64,000 nt of DNA, from the NCBI GenBank assembly GCA_030762935.1, contig CM060895.1, forward strand, positions 76,491,001 through 76,555,000, read 5' to 3'. Below, piece after piece: positions 23,301 to 34,605 of this stretch; the stretch's first letter is position 1; every line of letters starts with the position of its first letter. A program made the translations under genes and the position numbers. This stretch comes from Hymenopus coronatus (taxonomy: Eukaryota > Arthropoda > Insecta > Mantodea > Hymenopodidae). The notes under the pieces were generated by a model. That model saw nothing but the letters and a program-made list of their open reading frames with translations, was not told where the DNA came from and searched no databases.

Positions 23301-23516
23301 CTAGATAGGCTCCTCGAATGGTTGCAATTTTTTTTTTTTTTTTTTAGGAGCAGTATCCTTTTCCTCTGCTTTGCTGGTGATTGAATTGATTAAAATTGTT
23401 TTTTTGGAGAATTTTGACTGACCACTCACAATATCGGGAGGGGGAGTACTTAGTTCAGCTAATTTGCTGTTTGCTGGCTTGAAGCCATTGTTACAATGCG
23501 GGGAACTCGATACCAC
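23301..23516 (-). pseudogene. LINE 3'-terminal frame remnant
   Basis: A 71-codon frame rich in Ser/Pro and then Lys lies between the reverse transcriptase remnant and the CGGA-type tail. Its position suggests the C-terminal end of the LINE ORF or its 3' region. No motif is recognisable, and the poly-lysine comes from the T run at 23329-23345. Confidence 0.35.
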
Positions 23517-23625
23517 CTGTATCGGTGTTCACTAGATAAGTACTCCCCCAGCGATCTGACAAGTGAGTTCTCATGTACACCCAATCTGGCGCAGAACTTC
23601 TGAGCCCGGCGCCTAATTACATCCT

Positions 23626-24215
23626 CTACGTATGGAAGGCCGAAGCTTCATGTAGAAGCCTCACTGAGAAACGTCGAAGTACAGAATAGATTGACCAGAG
23701 TCCTCTATTCAACAGCCGCAGTAACCAGAGAAGCCAGGAATCTGCTGCCATGCCCCACACTTCGCAGGCGTAGAACATCAGAGGGACTATGGGCCCCTTG
23801 AAAAGATGTAGCTTTAAGTGGACCGGCATTTGAGAGGCCAGAACAGGGTAAAGGGCGATGTTCCCCGCACGTGTTCATGAAAAGTTAGAGTGACACCTAG
23901 GTATTTGATGGAGTATCCCCACACTATCCTCTGGCCCTGGTAGGAAAACTTCGGTAGCAGGGCTGCGGCGGGCCGTTTAACAGAACACTTGACTTCAAGC
24001 CCGGGTTAACGGACATCCGCCACTGTTTGCACCAGTCCTGGACGAGACGGAGGTGTCTCCGTATTGGACTGTGTATGTTCATGTCAGTGCGGTAGAGCAG
24101 GATGTGATCAGCGAACTGGGCCATGTTGACACCCTGCACTATAGGGAAGTCTGCCATAAAAGGCTAAATAAGGTGGGTGATAAGAAGATCCTTCGGGAAT
24201 TCCACCTCGTAGGGG
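23626..24215 (-). pseudogene. LINE ORF2 reverse transcriptase remnant
   Basis: On the minus strand, the segment from about 24215 to 23926 gives GIPEGS in one frame. After a frameshift it gives MADFPIVQGVNMAQFADHIL and WCKQWRMSVNPG in another, the usual order of blocks B, C and D of non-LTR reverse transcriptases. The catalytic FADD/YADD motif reads FADH, so the second aspartate is lost. A further frame (23829-23626) carries ACEVWGMAADSWLL, typical of the region after the polymerase core. Stops and frameshifts separate the pieces, so this is a dead fragment. The clade (R1/I/Jockey-like) cannot be fixed by eye. Confidence 0.8.
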
Positions 24216-24248
24216 CGAGATATAATTCTTGAAAAGTTAAGGTGTATC

Positions 24249-24587
24249 GTAGCTCTCCGTGGTATAGTGGTTACCCCCTAAAACCCAGGATTGCATAGTT
24301 CAAACCTGATGGAGAGCGATGGATTTTTTGGGACGTGGTCCCGTTTTTGCACGAAAAGGACCTCCATACTTGTAAGAAGAAGGTTTCTGAGCAAAATTCC
24401 GCCATTTGGCGTCCGCAAGTCTTGGTTTTGTTCTGCAGTGCCTTCTGTGGGTGACGAGTAAACTCGTAACTATGGCGCATAGCGACGAACTCACGAACTA
24501 CAAATTCAAATCCGATCAAGAAAGCATCTAGAAAATGCCTTATGCGCCACTTACGTGCTATAGGAAACTAAGTAACTAAGTTAACTA
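24249..24587 (+). mobile_element. tRNA-headed SINE, S1-related head with a different body
   Basis: The head GCTCTCCGTGGTATAGTGGT has an A box and is close to that of S1. The B-box position reads AGTTCAAACCTGA. The body after 24340 does not match S1. It interrupts family C between 24248 and 24588. A target duplication was not resolved. Confidence 0.65.
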
Positions 24588-24602
24588 ATTTAACTTCTAT
24601 AT

Positions 24603-24842
24603 CATATCAGGGTCTTTGAATTCAGAAACACCTACTGGTATTTTCTCGCGTAGCTGCAAGGTTTCTTAAAGTTGGATGTTTTCAGAATTTTACTATTATC
24701 CACTCCCTCATCCATATCTCCAGATCCTGTGGAGGATGGGGAATGATTCTGGTTAAAGAAGAATTACGCGTCCTAAGCCAGGAATCAAACTCTGCACCTC
24801 TCGGTGAGAAGTCAGAACGCTGACCACTAGACCGCAGAGGCA
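24603..24842 (-). mobile_element. tRNA-derived SINE S4, copy 2
   Basis: On the minus strand: head CTGCGGTCTAGTGGTCAGCG (good A box), B box GTTTGATTCC, and a body shared with 18608-18858 (CTGGTATTTTCTCGCGTAGC on the plus strand). It lies between two family C segments. Confidence 0.75.
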
Positions 24843-25012
24843 GTCTCTGTAATTTCGTAAAGATATAAAATATTGTGTTTGCATTGCTGTTATGTTAAAA
24901 TGAATAGCAAGATACATTCTAAAGTGTGTATCTATTGAATACTTACTTTGCAAGATATAAAATTATACTATAAACTTTATTAAGAAAATATATTGCACAG
25001 TCAAAATGTACC

Positions 25013-25640
25013 GCGTGCCTCAAAATTTGAGCAAAATGCTGTAATTCTTTTTAACTAAACCTTTAAACCTCACAAAAAACTTTACACGCTGATATTTCAG
25101 TAGGTTTAATTATTGAAATACGATATTCTTATTAAAATGTTAAAAAGTTTTAACATCTCTAAAAGTCATAATTTTTTAAAAAAAAAATATGTTTCAAGAA
25201 TTACTATTAGTATTAGGATAATTTTGTTGCCAGCAATATTACAATAGATATTTCTGCATATTCTGGGAGATTTTAATTGTACTTAAACAAAAACAGACTA
25301 GTTGAGCAGTTTTAAATGTAGATACCTATGTAGTTTTGAAAAATCGCTGTTTGTCTCAAAAGAATGCTTTGTAGAAAAGATCGACAAAGACAACACAATG
25401 CAATAAAGTATTTTATTATCTGCAAAGTTTTCGAATTATAAAATCGCAACTAATCTCGTTTTAGTAAGTTAATAATTGTTTAGGATAATCTGGAGTGTTA
25501 GAAAACTGTTTGTTGGTACGTCGAATTGTCTATTTACAACCATTCTATATGTTTAAACACCTAAGTCCTGAGGTATCTTATAATTCTTGAAAAATTAAGG
25601 TGTGTCAAATTAAACTTATATAAATCATTAGATACAGCAT
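25013..25640 (+). repeat. Family C repeat, longest uninterrupted copy
   Basis: It contains both halves seen separately at 18859 and 22930, so it defines a unit of at least ~600 bp. No terminal inverted repeats or frames are evident. It serves as the empty-site reference for the LINE and SINE insertions at 23.1-24.6 kb. Confidence 0.75.
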
Positions 25641-25960
25641 ACACGTTCTCTAACCCATTGCATATCTTATACACGATGTTATATAATTAAATCGCCAAAC
25701 TTTATTGAAAATTTGATTAGAAGGAGTTTCATCTTTTTTGCTACATGCCTGCATCTGCTTCTTCTGTAAAGATTACAATTGCGTGAAGATGTAACCGTAA
25801 TCTACAATGGCCTGTCAAGTGCCCGATGAGATTAGATACATCTTCAGTGAGTGAGGATGATATATTGTTCATCATTTTCTTAGTCTGACTGAACCCATAG
25901 CAGTTTGTGATGAATAATCCACTCAGCGATGGTTCTTCGAATAAAGTTCAAGAGTAAAAA
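25641..25960. other. Unassigned stretch
   Basis: No gene or repeat recognised. Confidence 0.3.
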
Positions 25961-26846
25961 TCTGATGTGTACCATTTGCATGACTTTCTCTATATCCCTG
26001 CAAAAAATTATTCTTAAAGAACTTATACTTCTATTTACTTTATGCTAATCAAAAAAATGAGCAGAAATAGCCTTATTACTTGCTTCCTTGTAAGTAGAAG
26101 CGAAATAAGGGACTACCATAGGTCAAATGATAGTCAAAAGATGGTTGCTATGTCAATGAAGTTCCTTTGTTTACATGGATAGGAGTTGACAAGTTCCTGT
26201 ATGAGTATAGTATAAGTTTTTCATAGCAGAAACCAAAAATAAGGAATGTCTCAAAAACGACGAACTGACGAAAAAAATGTATACAACATAAAGTGTGTGT
26301 TTTAACGTGCTCTACATTTTTTGTGTAGTAAGTTTTTGTCCATCTCCTACGGTTTAGCAGTTATTCAAAATTCAGTAAAATTCATACAGAATAAACCGCT
26401 CTTCAGAGGCTATTCCCAGAAAATTCAAGATATACCTTTTATTTGTCTTTAATATACGAAATTTTAATCAAAATCGTTAGAGCCATTTTTGAGGAAATCA
26501 AAATTTTCGAAAAAAGCTCCATTTAAAGGGTAGTTGGGGGTGAGGGGATTTTTCTCAAAATCTTCATGCCGCATCTCTGGCAGATACTAAACTTGAATAC
26601 CAAGTTTAGTATTTTACCGACTTTTCGTTTTTGAGTTATCGTGTTCACAGTCACTCGGACACATGGACACACACACACACGCACACACACACACACGCAC
26701 ACACACGGACCTTTTTGTGAAAATGCTCTTTTTGGATATTGGGGACTCTAAAAACATATATTTCCGGTGAAATCTTGGTATAGAATTTTTGGGTGGTGTG
26801 CAATACCTTCTCTATACACTATGTAAATAGTGCGTATAGAGAAAGT
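25961..26846 (-). repeat. Family A element, complete
   Basis: It runs from TCTGATGTGTACCATTTGCA to the stem-loop end TGCGTATAGAGAAAGT and is followed by an A run. An interrupted (CA)n block lies at about 26663-26706. It is a close relative of the copy at 19655: both share GTGTACCATT and TATGTCAATGAAGTTCCTTT. Confidence 0.92.
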
Positions 26847-28047
26847 AAAAAAAAAAGCTGGTCTTGTCCAGTAAATGTTTGAGCAGATTTCTTTCTTGCT
26901 AGAATATTGCATAAATTTTCCTATGCTCAGGCACCCATACAAGCATAATTTTGGTATAGGGCAGTAAACATGATAATATAAATTTGAAAAAAAAATCCTT
27001 TATCCTTTTTATTTCATTATACGGCAAAATCCAAATCCAATTCACGAATCTAGTTGCTAACGAAGCTTGAAATCTGTTTTTCAAGTATCTTTTATATATG
27101 ACAATTAAATTCTTAATTTAAAAAAAAATGATAAAGTTATAAGTTATTGAATTAGATAGAATGTCTAGTTTTTTTATTAAATGACTTTCATTCAGGAAAT
27201 ACTGATTATTTTTATTTAATTATAAAATATTTAATATTTCTTATTTTAAACAGAATTTGATAGAAAGACTATTGTAAGTTATACAAATAAATATAAGATT
27301 TTCTAGGCTCTGTCTTTAAACATGACATTTATGATTTTCATTCGACTGTCCCTTAACGTGGGTTCCAGTACATTTATCCTTTAACCTAGACCACCCTGGA
27401 GGTGAGCTCCACATTTATTGCCCTCCTGTAGGACAGGAGGATGAGGGCAGATGTTTCCCTGATGAAAAATTATATTTCAGATGGGATTAACTCCTTACAG
27501 AAGAAGCCAGACAATACCTGTTTAAATAAGCTTATCCCAAGAAATATTAACTTCACCGTGTGCATCAAGAAAAGGTGCTTGAACTTTACAATAATGGAGT
27601 TACACAGAGTAAAATAGTTCTACAGCTGTCCATTGTTAGTAGCGAACAAACCTTATCTGCAAGTACAGTTTACAACTCAATTACCAATATTAACGGGTTA
27701 GCAAGTATTGCCAAAAAAACGTGTGCCAGAATCGTCTCCTTTAATTTTCAAACACTTGTGGTTCCGACTATCCTTGTGGAAATATGAACTTGTGCACAAA
27801 AGAATTGTGCTAACCTTTCCATTACTTCTAAAAATAGCATGGATCAGGATTAGACAACTTATTTTAAGCTCTGGCTAATAGAACGACAAAAATTTTCTGA
27901 AGGGCCATCTAGCTAAATTTATATTGAATAAGTATTAAATTATTATTAGTGAAGTAATCGATCTATAAAACATAGCGATTTAAAATTCACTCAGTTAATG
28001 CTATTATTAACCTTTTATTTTCAAAGAACATCATATACGTTTACATG
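26847..28047. other. Unassigned AT-rich stretch
   Basis: No gene confirmed. A short hairpin CCTCCTGTaggACAGGAGG lies near 27423-27441. The 75-codon plus frame at 27560-27787 is a weak helix-turn-helix-like candidate (ELYNNGVTQSKI, then STVYNSI), compatible with a Tc1/mariner N-terminal remnant. The evidence is thin. Confidence 0.3.
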
Positions 28048-28569
28048 TTTACTTTCTCTACACATATCACATGTATAATACGTAGAGAAAGTCCTGTATT
28101 CCACCCAAATATCAATTTGTAAAGTTTACCAAAGCTATGCTTTGAGATCCCCCCCCCCCCGAGTCCAAAATAAGTACTTTTAGAAAAAGATTCGTGTGTG
28201 TATATGTGTCTATCAACGGCATAACTCAAAAATGAAAATTCAGTTAAATGCCAAAACTTTCTAGGAAACGATAAGAAGATGTTCAAGAAAAGTCACCACC
28301 CCAAACTACCCATTACATAGAAAATGTTTTTGAAAATTTTGGGATGTTAAAAACGACATTTGAATTGCATCGCATTGTGATCACGTGCTAAAAGATTTGA
28401 TTATAGCTTTAGCGCAACCTATTTCCCTTCTACAGAGAAGGAACTACATAATAAAACAATTTCTGCTAACGTTTATCTCGATTAACATGAAGTAGAGATG
28501 AGAATAAGCTATTGTAAGAGCAGTTTGATCCAGAATAGGTAAAGAAATTATGTGAATAATCAGATTTTT
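28048..28569 (+). repeat. Family A element with internal deletion
   Basis: The left terminal stem-loop ACTTTCTCTACACATATCAC is followed by a (C)12 run near 28149-28160. The copy matches the family to about 28345, then jumps to TTTGATTATAGCTTTAGCGC and ends GAAATTATGTGAATAATCAG. The central ~250 bp are missing. Confidence 0.8.
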
Positions 28570-29200
28570 AGTTTAAAATTTCATTGTTGTACCCTAAATA
28601 CTTGGACATAACTTGCTCTTATAATACTGCGCTGTGTCCATTCGAACACGACAGTCGTCGAGCACTTTACATGGAAGCTACGATTGCCATACATGTGTGC
28701 GAGTTTGTGACACTGCGGTGGTTTGCACGTGCAACAATAAGGGAAGTTTCTGGAAGTTTCTATTGACGACATCGACAAGTATAAAAAGGAGAGAGCGAGC
28801 CATCAGGTTGCCAGATTTGGCAATTGTTTGCTTTCTTGATTAACTTTTTTATTTGAAAGTTGTCATTTTGGTGACTGGTGATAACATTTGTCTAGTAAAA
28901 AAAGCAGTTGGCTAATATGTGGTTACTGTCAAGTACTTAAATACATTTACTAACGAATTATCCATATCTGATAAGGAATTCTGTAGTACGTTATAATGCT
29001 GGCGAGCTGTTATGCGTTTCTTTACTATAAGGAAGTAGTCAACAATGACAATGTTTGCGTTAATTACATGCAACAACGGTGCTTGCATTTTTTCATTACA
29101 AATCAACCTTAATACTTCATGATTTTCACATTACTTAATTCAAAGTTGCAAAGATTAAGTCAAAATACCAATATACCTTACAAAATAAGGCTATTTATTT
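28570..29200. other. Unassigned stretch
   Basis: Opposing short frames at 28581-28843 overlap and show no motif I know. No repeat recognised. Confidence 0.3.
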
Positions 29201-29204
29201 GTTA

Positions 29205-29690
29205 ATATTGGATGTCACAAAAGTGTCTCCGCAGTGAACTCGGACAGTTGTAACTGGTTACGTTGGTAACAGCTATGAGCTTAACGTACCTGAATAATAC
29301 TATGAGAACTGTGTGCTTAAAATCAATTCTGTGTGGTTGTGCTTGTGAAACGATTCCAAAGTGTTAACCATTGAAATGAGAACATTCGCAATTGACGAAT
29401 TATTTGATGGTGATAAGATTTCAGAAAATATTAAACGTAAATTTATTGAACGTTTTGCACATTCGTTATGTCCTCATTGCGATTCGCGACAGATTTAATT
29501 ATTAAATTCCGTGAAACCGGGTCTTTATATGCAGTTCCGAAAAGCGGTAGGCCAAACTTTTAACAGAGGCTAAACTGGGCAAATTTTAATATGATGTCAA
29601 GAGACTCAATTAAATGAATGCAGAAATCAGCACAGGAAACGATAGCTGTTTCTTTGCAGACAGCACTTAGTATATTGTTTGGTGAGAAGT
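29205..29690 (+). pseudogene. Tc1/mariner-superfamily transposase N-terminal remnant
   Basis: In broken plus-strand frames, KFRETGSLYAVPKSGRP (about 29498-29548) is followed one frame over by LLTEAKL and later by QKSAQETIAVSLQTALSIL (about 29620-29676). This is the order of the paired HTH and GRP linker region in Tc1/mariner transposases. Stops and frameshifts intervene and no DDE part follows. A possible element start is the GGATGTCACAAAAGTGTCTC stretch near 29209. Confidence 0.45.
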
Positions 29691-29844
29691 GAATTGGTTT
29701 GGTTGGTGAGGGGTGAATTGAGTAAAATTAAACACAGGCGCCTACTCCCAAAGAAAAGAATTTTGTCCAACATTCAAATTTTTAATAAAAAAATAAAACA
29801 TTAGTTCTATAAATAATGCTTTTACAGTTTATTTTTACAGTCTC

Positions 29845-30079
29845 AGATTCCAATATTTTCAAATTTGAGATATCTTTAATTTCGGCATTTTAGTCAAAAT
29901 CGTTAATTATTTTTGATAAAATCAAAATTTTCATTTTTTCCATGTAAAGGAAGGTTGTTTAGGGTTGGGGGATTTTTCTCAAAATCTTCGTGTCGCATCT
30001 TTGAAAGATTCTAAACTTTTATACCAAGTTTAGTATTTTACCAACTTTTCGTTGATTTATCATGTCCATAAACACACGG

Positions 30080-30133
<54 letters not shown>

Positions 30134-30270
30134 CTTTTTCTAGAAATGCTTTATTTGGATATAGGGATCCTAAAACGTCTATTTGTGGTGAAATCTCGGT
30201 ATCGAATTTTTGTTTGGAATGCAATACCCTCTTTATATATACAATGTACATAGTAAGTACGCAGAACTTA
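29845..30270 (-). repeat. Family A element, truncated, with (CA)n
   Basis: It starts inside the element (TTTGAGATATCTTTAATTTC) and runs through GGGTTGGGGGATTTTTCTCA and (CA)n at 30084-30130 to a decayed stem-loop at CAATGTACATAGTAAGTACG. Confidence 0.85.
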
Positions 30271-30539
30271 ATAAAGAGTTGTACGAGTAAAAAAAAAAAA
30301 AAAGCATAGCATAAAGCTCAAATAATTATAGCTAATTTGATAATGATTCTGGTGCATATATTGAGCATACTAATAACGGTTGAAAGCTCTCGAATGTTCT
30401 TCGAATGCGCAGCAACACACTGCGCATGAGAGGGACGCGAGTGAGAGTTTGTTAGTGATTTTTCTTAAAGGGAGTATGTTGAGTTTATTATAAAGGGAGA
30501 CTTGAAAGACCACGTGAGCCGTACGGAAATTGTTACTCT

Positions 30540-32168
30540 TTATAGTAATTGAGATAAACATTAGCAGAAATGGACTTGCTTCCTTGTAAATAGAAAGGAA
30601 ATAACAGAACATCTAGGTTACAGTGATAGTCAATTTTTACTTTCTCTACACGTACTATGTACATAGTGCATAGAGACGGTATTGTATTGCACCCAAAAAT
30701 TCTTTACCGAGATTTCACCGGAAATACATGTTTTGGGTCCCCCTGAATCCAGAAAAAGTATTTTTGGAAAAAGGTCCGTTTATGTGTGTCTGTAGACAGC
30801 ATAGCTCAAAAACGAAAAACCGTTGAATACCAAACTACCCTTTACATGGACATTTTTTCGAAAATTTTGATTTTTTTAAAAATGACTAACGATTTTGTTT
30901 AAAATATCGTATATTAAGATATTTACCTGACAAATAAAATGTATATCTTGAATTTTCTGGCAATAGCCTCTGAAGATTACTTTATTCTAGATGAATTTCA
31001 CAGAATTTTGCATAACTGCTAAACCGTAATTGATGGGCAAAAACTTAACACACAGAAATGTAGAGCACATTAAAACACACAATTTATGTTACATACATTT
31101 TTTTCGTGGAATTGGTCATTTTTTACATATTCCTTGTTTTTGTTCTCAGCTATGAAAAACTTATACTTTACTTATACAGTAATTTGTCAACTCTGTCCGT
31201 ACAAGCAAAGAAACCTCAGTCACATAGCAACCAGATTTTGATTATTAGTTTAGCCTTATTATTTCCCTTCTGCTTACAAGCAAGTAATGAGACTATTTGT
31301 GCTAATTTTTTTATCGATTAGCATGAATTAAATAGAAGCATAAGATTTTTAACAATAATTTGTTGCACAGAGGTAGAGAAAGTCATGTGAATGGAACACG
31401 TCAGATTTTTTTTAAAACCTGTCGCTATGTGATTCAATTGAAATTCTGTGAATGGCGGCTTTCCGTTTGAGAAAAGTATAAATCCTTTAAAATTGAAATC
31501 AATAATAAGGAATATATTTCCTCAGAAAGCGTTAGCTCTAAAAATGTGCCTAGGACAAAAATTTTGTATTTTAACGTGATCCACATTGTTGTGTAGTAGA
31601 ATGTTGTCTATCTCTTAGAGTTAACCAAGAGGAGATCCAATTCTTTATCAACACTTATATTTATTTTTTTCATATTTTAATTCTTCCAGGGTTTGGAATA
31701 ATTTTACATGTAATTTCCCAAGAAGCATTCGGAAATTATAGTATAATTTGAGCTATACCAGCCATTGGGCTTCTAGGTTTTATGCAAAAATCATTCAGAA
31801 TGAAGAGCAATTCAAAGGCTATTCCAAAAAAGTTTAAAATATACATTTTATATGCCACTACGACATTTTAATCGAAATGGTTAGCCATTTTTTGGAAAAT
31901 TGAAAATGATTGGAATGGTGCGAAGGATAGTTTGGAATGGTGGAATTGTCCTAAAAATCGAGTCGTATTCTTAGAAGGATGTGAACTTAATTATAAGTTT
32001 AGTGTTTAAACAACTTTTGTATTTGCAGACACATACATGCATGTTTTTATAAAAATTACTTTTCTTATACAAGGATCCTAAAAATTGTGCTTTCGGTGAA
32101 ATTCGGTATCAAATTTTTGGGTAGAATGCAATACATTCTCTAGCTATGTACTATGTATGATGTAGAAG
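30540..32168 (-). repeat. Family A element split by a second family A copy
   Basis: The segment 30540-30638 (AATTGAGATAAACATTAGCA to GTGATAGTCAATTTTT) and 31414-32168 (AAAACCTGTCGCTATGTGAT onward) are consecutive parts of one minus copy. They are separated by the plus copy 30639-31406. The second part is also broken by ~150 bp of unrelated sequence at about 31636-31785. It ends with a decayed stem-loop. Confidence 0.85.
30639..31406 (+). mobile_element. Family A element nested inside another family A copy
   Basis: A complete plus copy from ACTTTCTCTACACGTACTAT to AATGGAACACGTCAGAT. It has landed in the T run of an older minus copy at the point GATAGTCAATTTTT / TTTTTTTAAAACCTG. Because the host sequence is known on both sides, this fixes both ends of the element to within the T runs. 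Confidence 0.9.
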
Positions 32169-32934
32169 AATAATTTGATTTCAATATGCTGAAATACAGT
32201 GTATAAATAAGTATAATTTGTAATATTTTCAGCTGCTCTTCCTGTCACCACCTTCAGACGTTTTGTTAGCCAAATCTAAATTCTAAAAACTTTTGTCCAT
32301 TTAGGTGGTGTATCACGATGAGGTACCTTACAATATAGCAGGTACTGTTATAGTTTTGTCATACTTTGTGAGAATGTTACAATACATTCTTCTGTAGAAT
32401 TTCTGTGGCATATTTATAGCTGCAGCCTGAAATTCGAGAAACTGCTGTTAATCTGATCCCCCAGAATTCTACGTTACTGCACAACTAGAAGTAGGTCAAG
32501 TGGTCTGGAGGAATAAGACTGATGTCTTGCGGATATCAGAGGCTACTGAGGTACGGCGCAAACAGCCAATTAGTTTGTGGTTACACTGCAACCTACTGAG
32601 AGAGAGAAAAACTCAGATTCTGAAGAGGACGCAACTGCCAGATAAAATTACACGCCACATGGAGAGCAAGAGAAAAGGAATAAAAGGGAAGACAGCGGTA
32701 AAAAATTAGGTGTCAAGTGCAGGCATGCCAGATAAACAGAGATTGAATAAAACACTTTAATTAGTGATGTTAACAAAGGATTCCTGTTTTCAGCGTATCT
32801 TTACTACCTACACATTTTGGCGGGCAGCTGTAGTATTCCAGATTATATTAGAAAAATCTGATGTGTATATTAACTTACTGGTGCACATATCACATTAAAT
32901 AAGTCGCATCACATTAATTAGACTACTCGCCTAC
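32169..32934. other. Unassigned stretch
   Basis: No gene or repeat recognised. The 69-codon frame at 32500-32709 is basic but has no motif I know. Confidence 0.3.
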
Positions 32935-33068
32935 CGCATGTGAGATTTGTGGTGGACAAAACGGCGCAGGGGCCTCCGGTTTCCCCCGTCATCGTATTCC
33001 ACCGGTACTCTAGCTTCATTCCATGTATCACCACTGTCATCCTGCGGTGCCACAAGTAGTAAAAGCGG
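32935..33068 (+). mobile_element. SINE S2 body fragment
   Basis: GATTTGTGGTGGACAAAACG, CCTCCGGTTTCCCCCGTCAT and CCTGCGGTGCCACAAG match the S2 copy at 42930. The tRNA head is missing. It is followed directly by an S6 copy. Confidence 0.7.
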
Positions 33069-33072
33069 GCAT

Positions 33073-33315
33073 TAAAAACACTACGACTTTGAAGTTTTAG
33101 ATTAGAGTGTCTGCGGTTCGAAACCAATCCTCGCTGTTGCCAAGTTTTCTACTTATTGGTCCCTTGAGTGAGACGAGACTCTAGACTTGCAAGTGTTGCC
33201 TCTCACCCCTAGTAGAGGGTAGTCCTTTATTTGTAATTGGAATGGCACAGTGATAGGGGAGGGGGCGGTCCGGTTTGAGGGCCATCATATTTTGGAGAAA
33301 ACTATATTCTGATTG
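33073..33315 (+). mobile_element. SINE-like repeat S6, copy 1
   Basis: The perfect B-box-like sequence GCGGTTCGAAACC (about 33113) is followed by TCGCTGTTGCCAAGT, TGGTCCC, TTGCCTCTC and TTTTGGAGAAAACTATA. All recur in the same order at 33588-33835. The A box is weak. Confidence 0.6.
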
Positions 33316-33587
33316 GTCGTCCTAAAACCATACCTCGTTTCTTTTGCTATCGCGGCAACTGAACCAGCTTGTAAGCTATTCAAAATACCATATCTGAATT
33401 GCTGATTGCAAGAATAACCCAAGTTTATTGCTCTAAATTTAGTAAAATTAAGAAAAACAATATAATTACTACATGGATTATTAGAATAAGATGAAACTGA
33501 AACTCAAAATTATATAGCATTGCAGTTTTTTACGGTATTTTTCAGAACATGGTGGCTCTGGTCCACTCCTCTTCCAAAATCGGCCTG

Positions 33588-33835
33588 ACTTTAAAGTTTG
33601 GGATTAGGATGTGTGCGGTTGGAAACCAACCCTCACTGTTGCCAAGTCTTGCAATTGCTGGTCCCTGAACTGCGATTCTTGATTTGCAAGCAGTGTCTGC
33701 AGGAAACAGATTTTACTACATTGCCTCTCGCCTTTAGTACAGGTTCGTTCTTTTGTTTGCTAATGTTTAATGCCCGATGGAAGGGGTGCAATCCCTTTTT
33801 AGGGTCAACATGTTTTGGAGAAAACTATACATTCA
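33588..33835 (+). mobile_element. SINE-like repeat S6, copy 2
   Basis: A diverged duplicate of 33073-33315: GCGGTTGGAAACCAACCCTC, TGCTGGTCCCTGAACTGCGA, TTTTGGAGAAAACTATA. The 106-codon plus frame here is repeat-derived. Confidence 0.6.
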
Positions 33836-33887
33836 CAGGTCTTTATCTACTGTCACTCTATATCTATATTACACAACATAACCAATC

Positions 33888-34110
33888 TGATGTGTTGCAT
33901 ACACATAACCTTCTTTAGCTATTCCATATACAAAATATTCTTACTCTTTTATCTGCATCACGCTAATCCAGATAAATATTAGCAGAATTTGCCTTATTAT
34001 TTGCTTCATTGTAAACAGAAAGGAATCAAGGGAATGTATTAGGCTAAAGCAATAATCGAATCCTTTAAAAGCTGGTAGCTCTGAATAACAATTGAGTTTC
34101 GGTTCGCTTT
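33888..34110 (-). repeat. Family A fragment, non-stem-loop end
   Basis: It begins GATGTGTTGCATACACATAA and continues to TTTAAAAGCTGGTAGCTCTG and TTCGGTTCGCTTTCCA. The rest is missing. Confidence 0.75.
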
Positions 34111-34454
34111 CCATGCTCCCGTTTTAAAATACCTACCTAACCAAAGCTGGTAATATTTATTTCGATTAGTATGAAGTATATAATAGAATACTCTTTAATG
34201 CAATCCAAACATTAGAACCTCTTATTATGACGGCATAAATTTTCCCATTTTCTGGCACTAGTGCCAGAATATAAATGACATAATTACCATGGAAACAATG
34301 CAGCAATGACGTCATCATCACCACAACAATTTTCTCCAATGTGCCTGTAAGAAAACCTGAAATCGTCACCCTCGTTTATATCTCACTAAAAACATCTACA
34401 AGAAATCAAAAACCATACCAAAAGATGGCATAGCTTCCCCTACAGCTTCGTAAA

Positions 34455-34605
34455 GGTTATTGCTTAAGAGCTCATTCATGCTAATTGAGATAAACATTAT
34501 CAGATATGGTCTTATTTTTGCTTCCTTGAAAGTAGGAGGGAAATAAGGGAAAAGACAAGGTTAACACGATAGTAAAATATTTTAAAAGCTGGTTGCTATA
34601 TGCCA
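34455..34605 (-). repeat. Family A fragment
   Basis: Holds CATGCTAATTGAGATAAACA, TGCTTCCTTGAAAGTAGGAG and TTTTAAAAGCTGGTTGCTAT. It joins directly to a plus-oriented A segment at about 34606, giving an inverted junction. Confidence 0.75.

Larger units (their letters stand above)
23148..24216 (-). mobile_element. 5'-truncated LINE (reverse transcriptase part)
   Basis: The insertion is bounded by a 7-bp duplication GAGATAT (23141-23147 and 24217-24223) within family C. The minus strand encodes reverse transcriptase blocks: GIPEGS (block B, about 24190), QFADHILLYRT (block C, about 24105) and RPIxxxYACEVWG-like sequence at 23740-23790. The 3' end is a tetranucleotide-like tail (CGGA/CGGT repeats at 23148-23165). 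It lacks the endonuclease and the N-terminal reverse transcriptase. Confidence 0.85.
22930..24604 (+). repeat. Family C repeat, second half, split by a LINE and a SINE
   Basis: 22930-23147 aligns with 25380-25577 (CAACTAATCTCGTTTTAGTA, TGTTTGTTGGTACGACGAAT, TTAAGTCCTGAG). The match resumes at 24224-24248 (AATTCTTGAAAAGTTAAGGT) and again at about 24588-24604 (TTTAACTTCTATATCATATC), in the order seen uninterrupted at 25561-25640. The two gaps are a LINE and a tRNA-headed SINE. Confidence 0.75.

Noticed and set aside
27560..27787. 75-codon plus frame as a transposase gene
   Set aside because: Only a faint helix-turn-helix resemblance. There is no downstream catalytic region or inverted ends, so it is not called as a gene.
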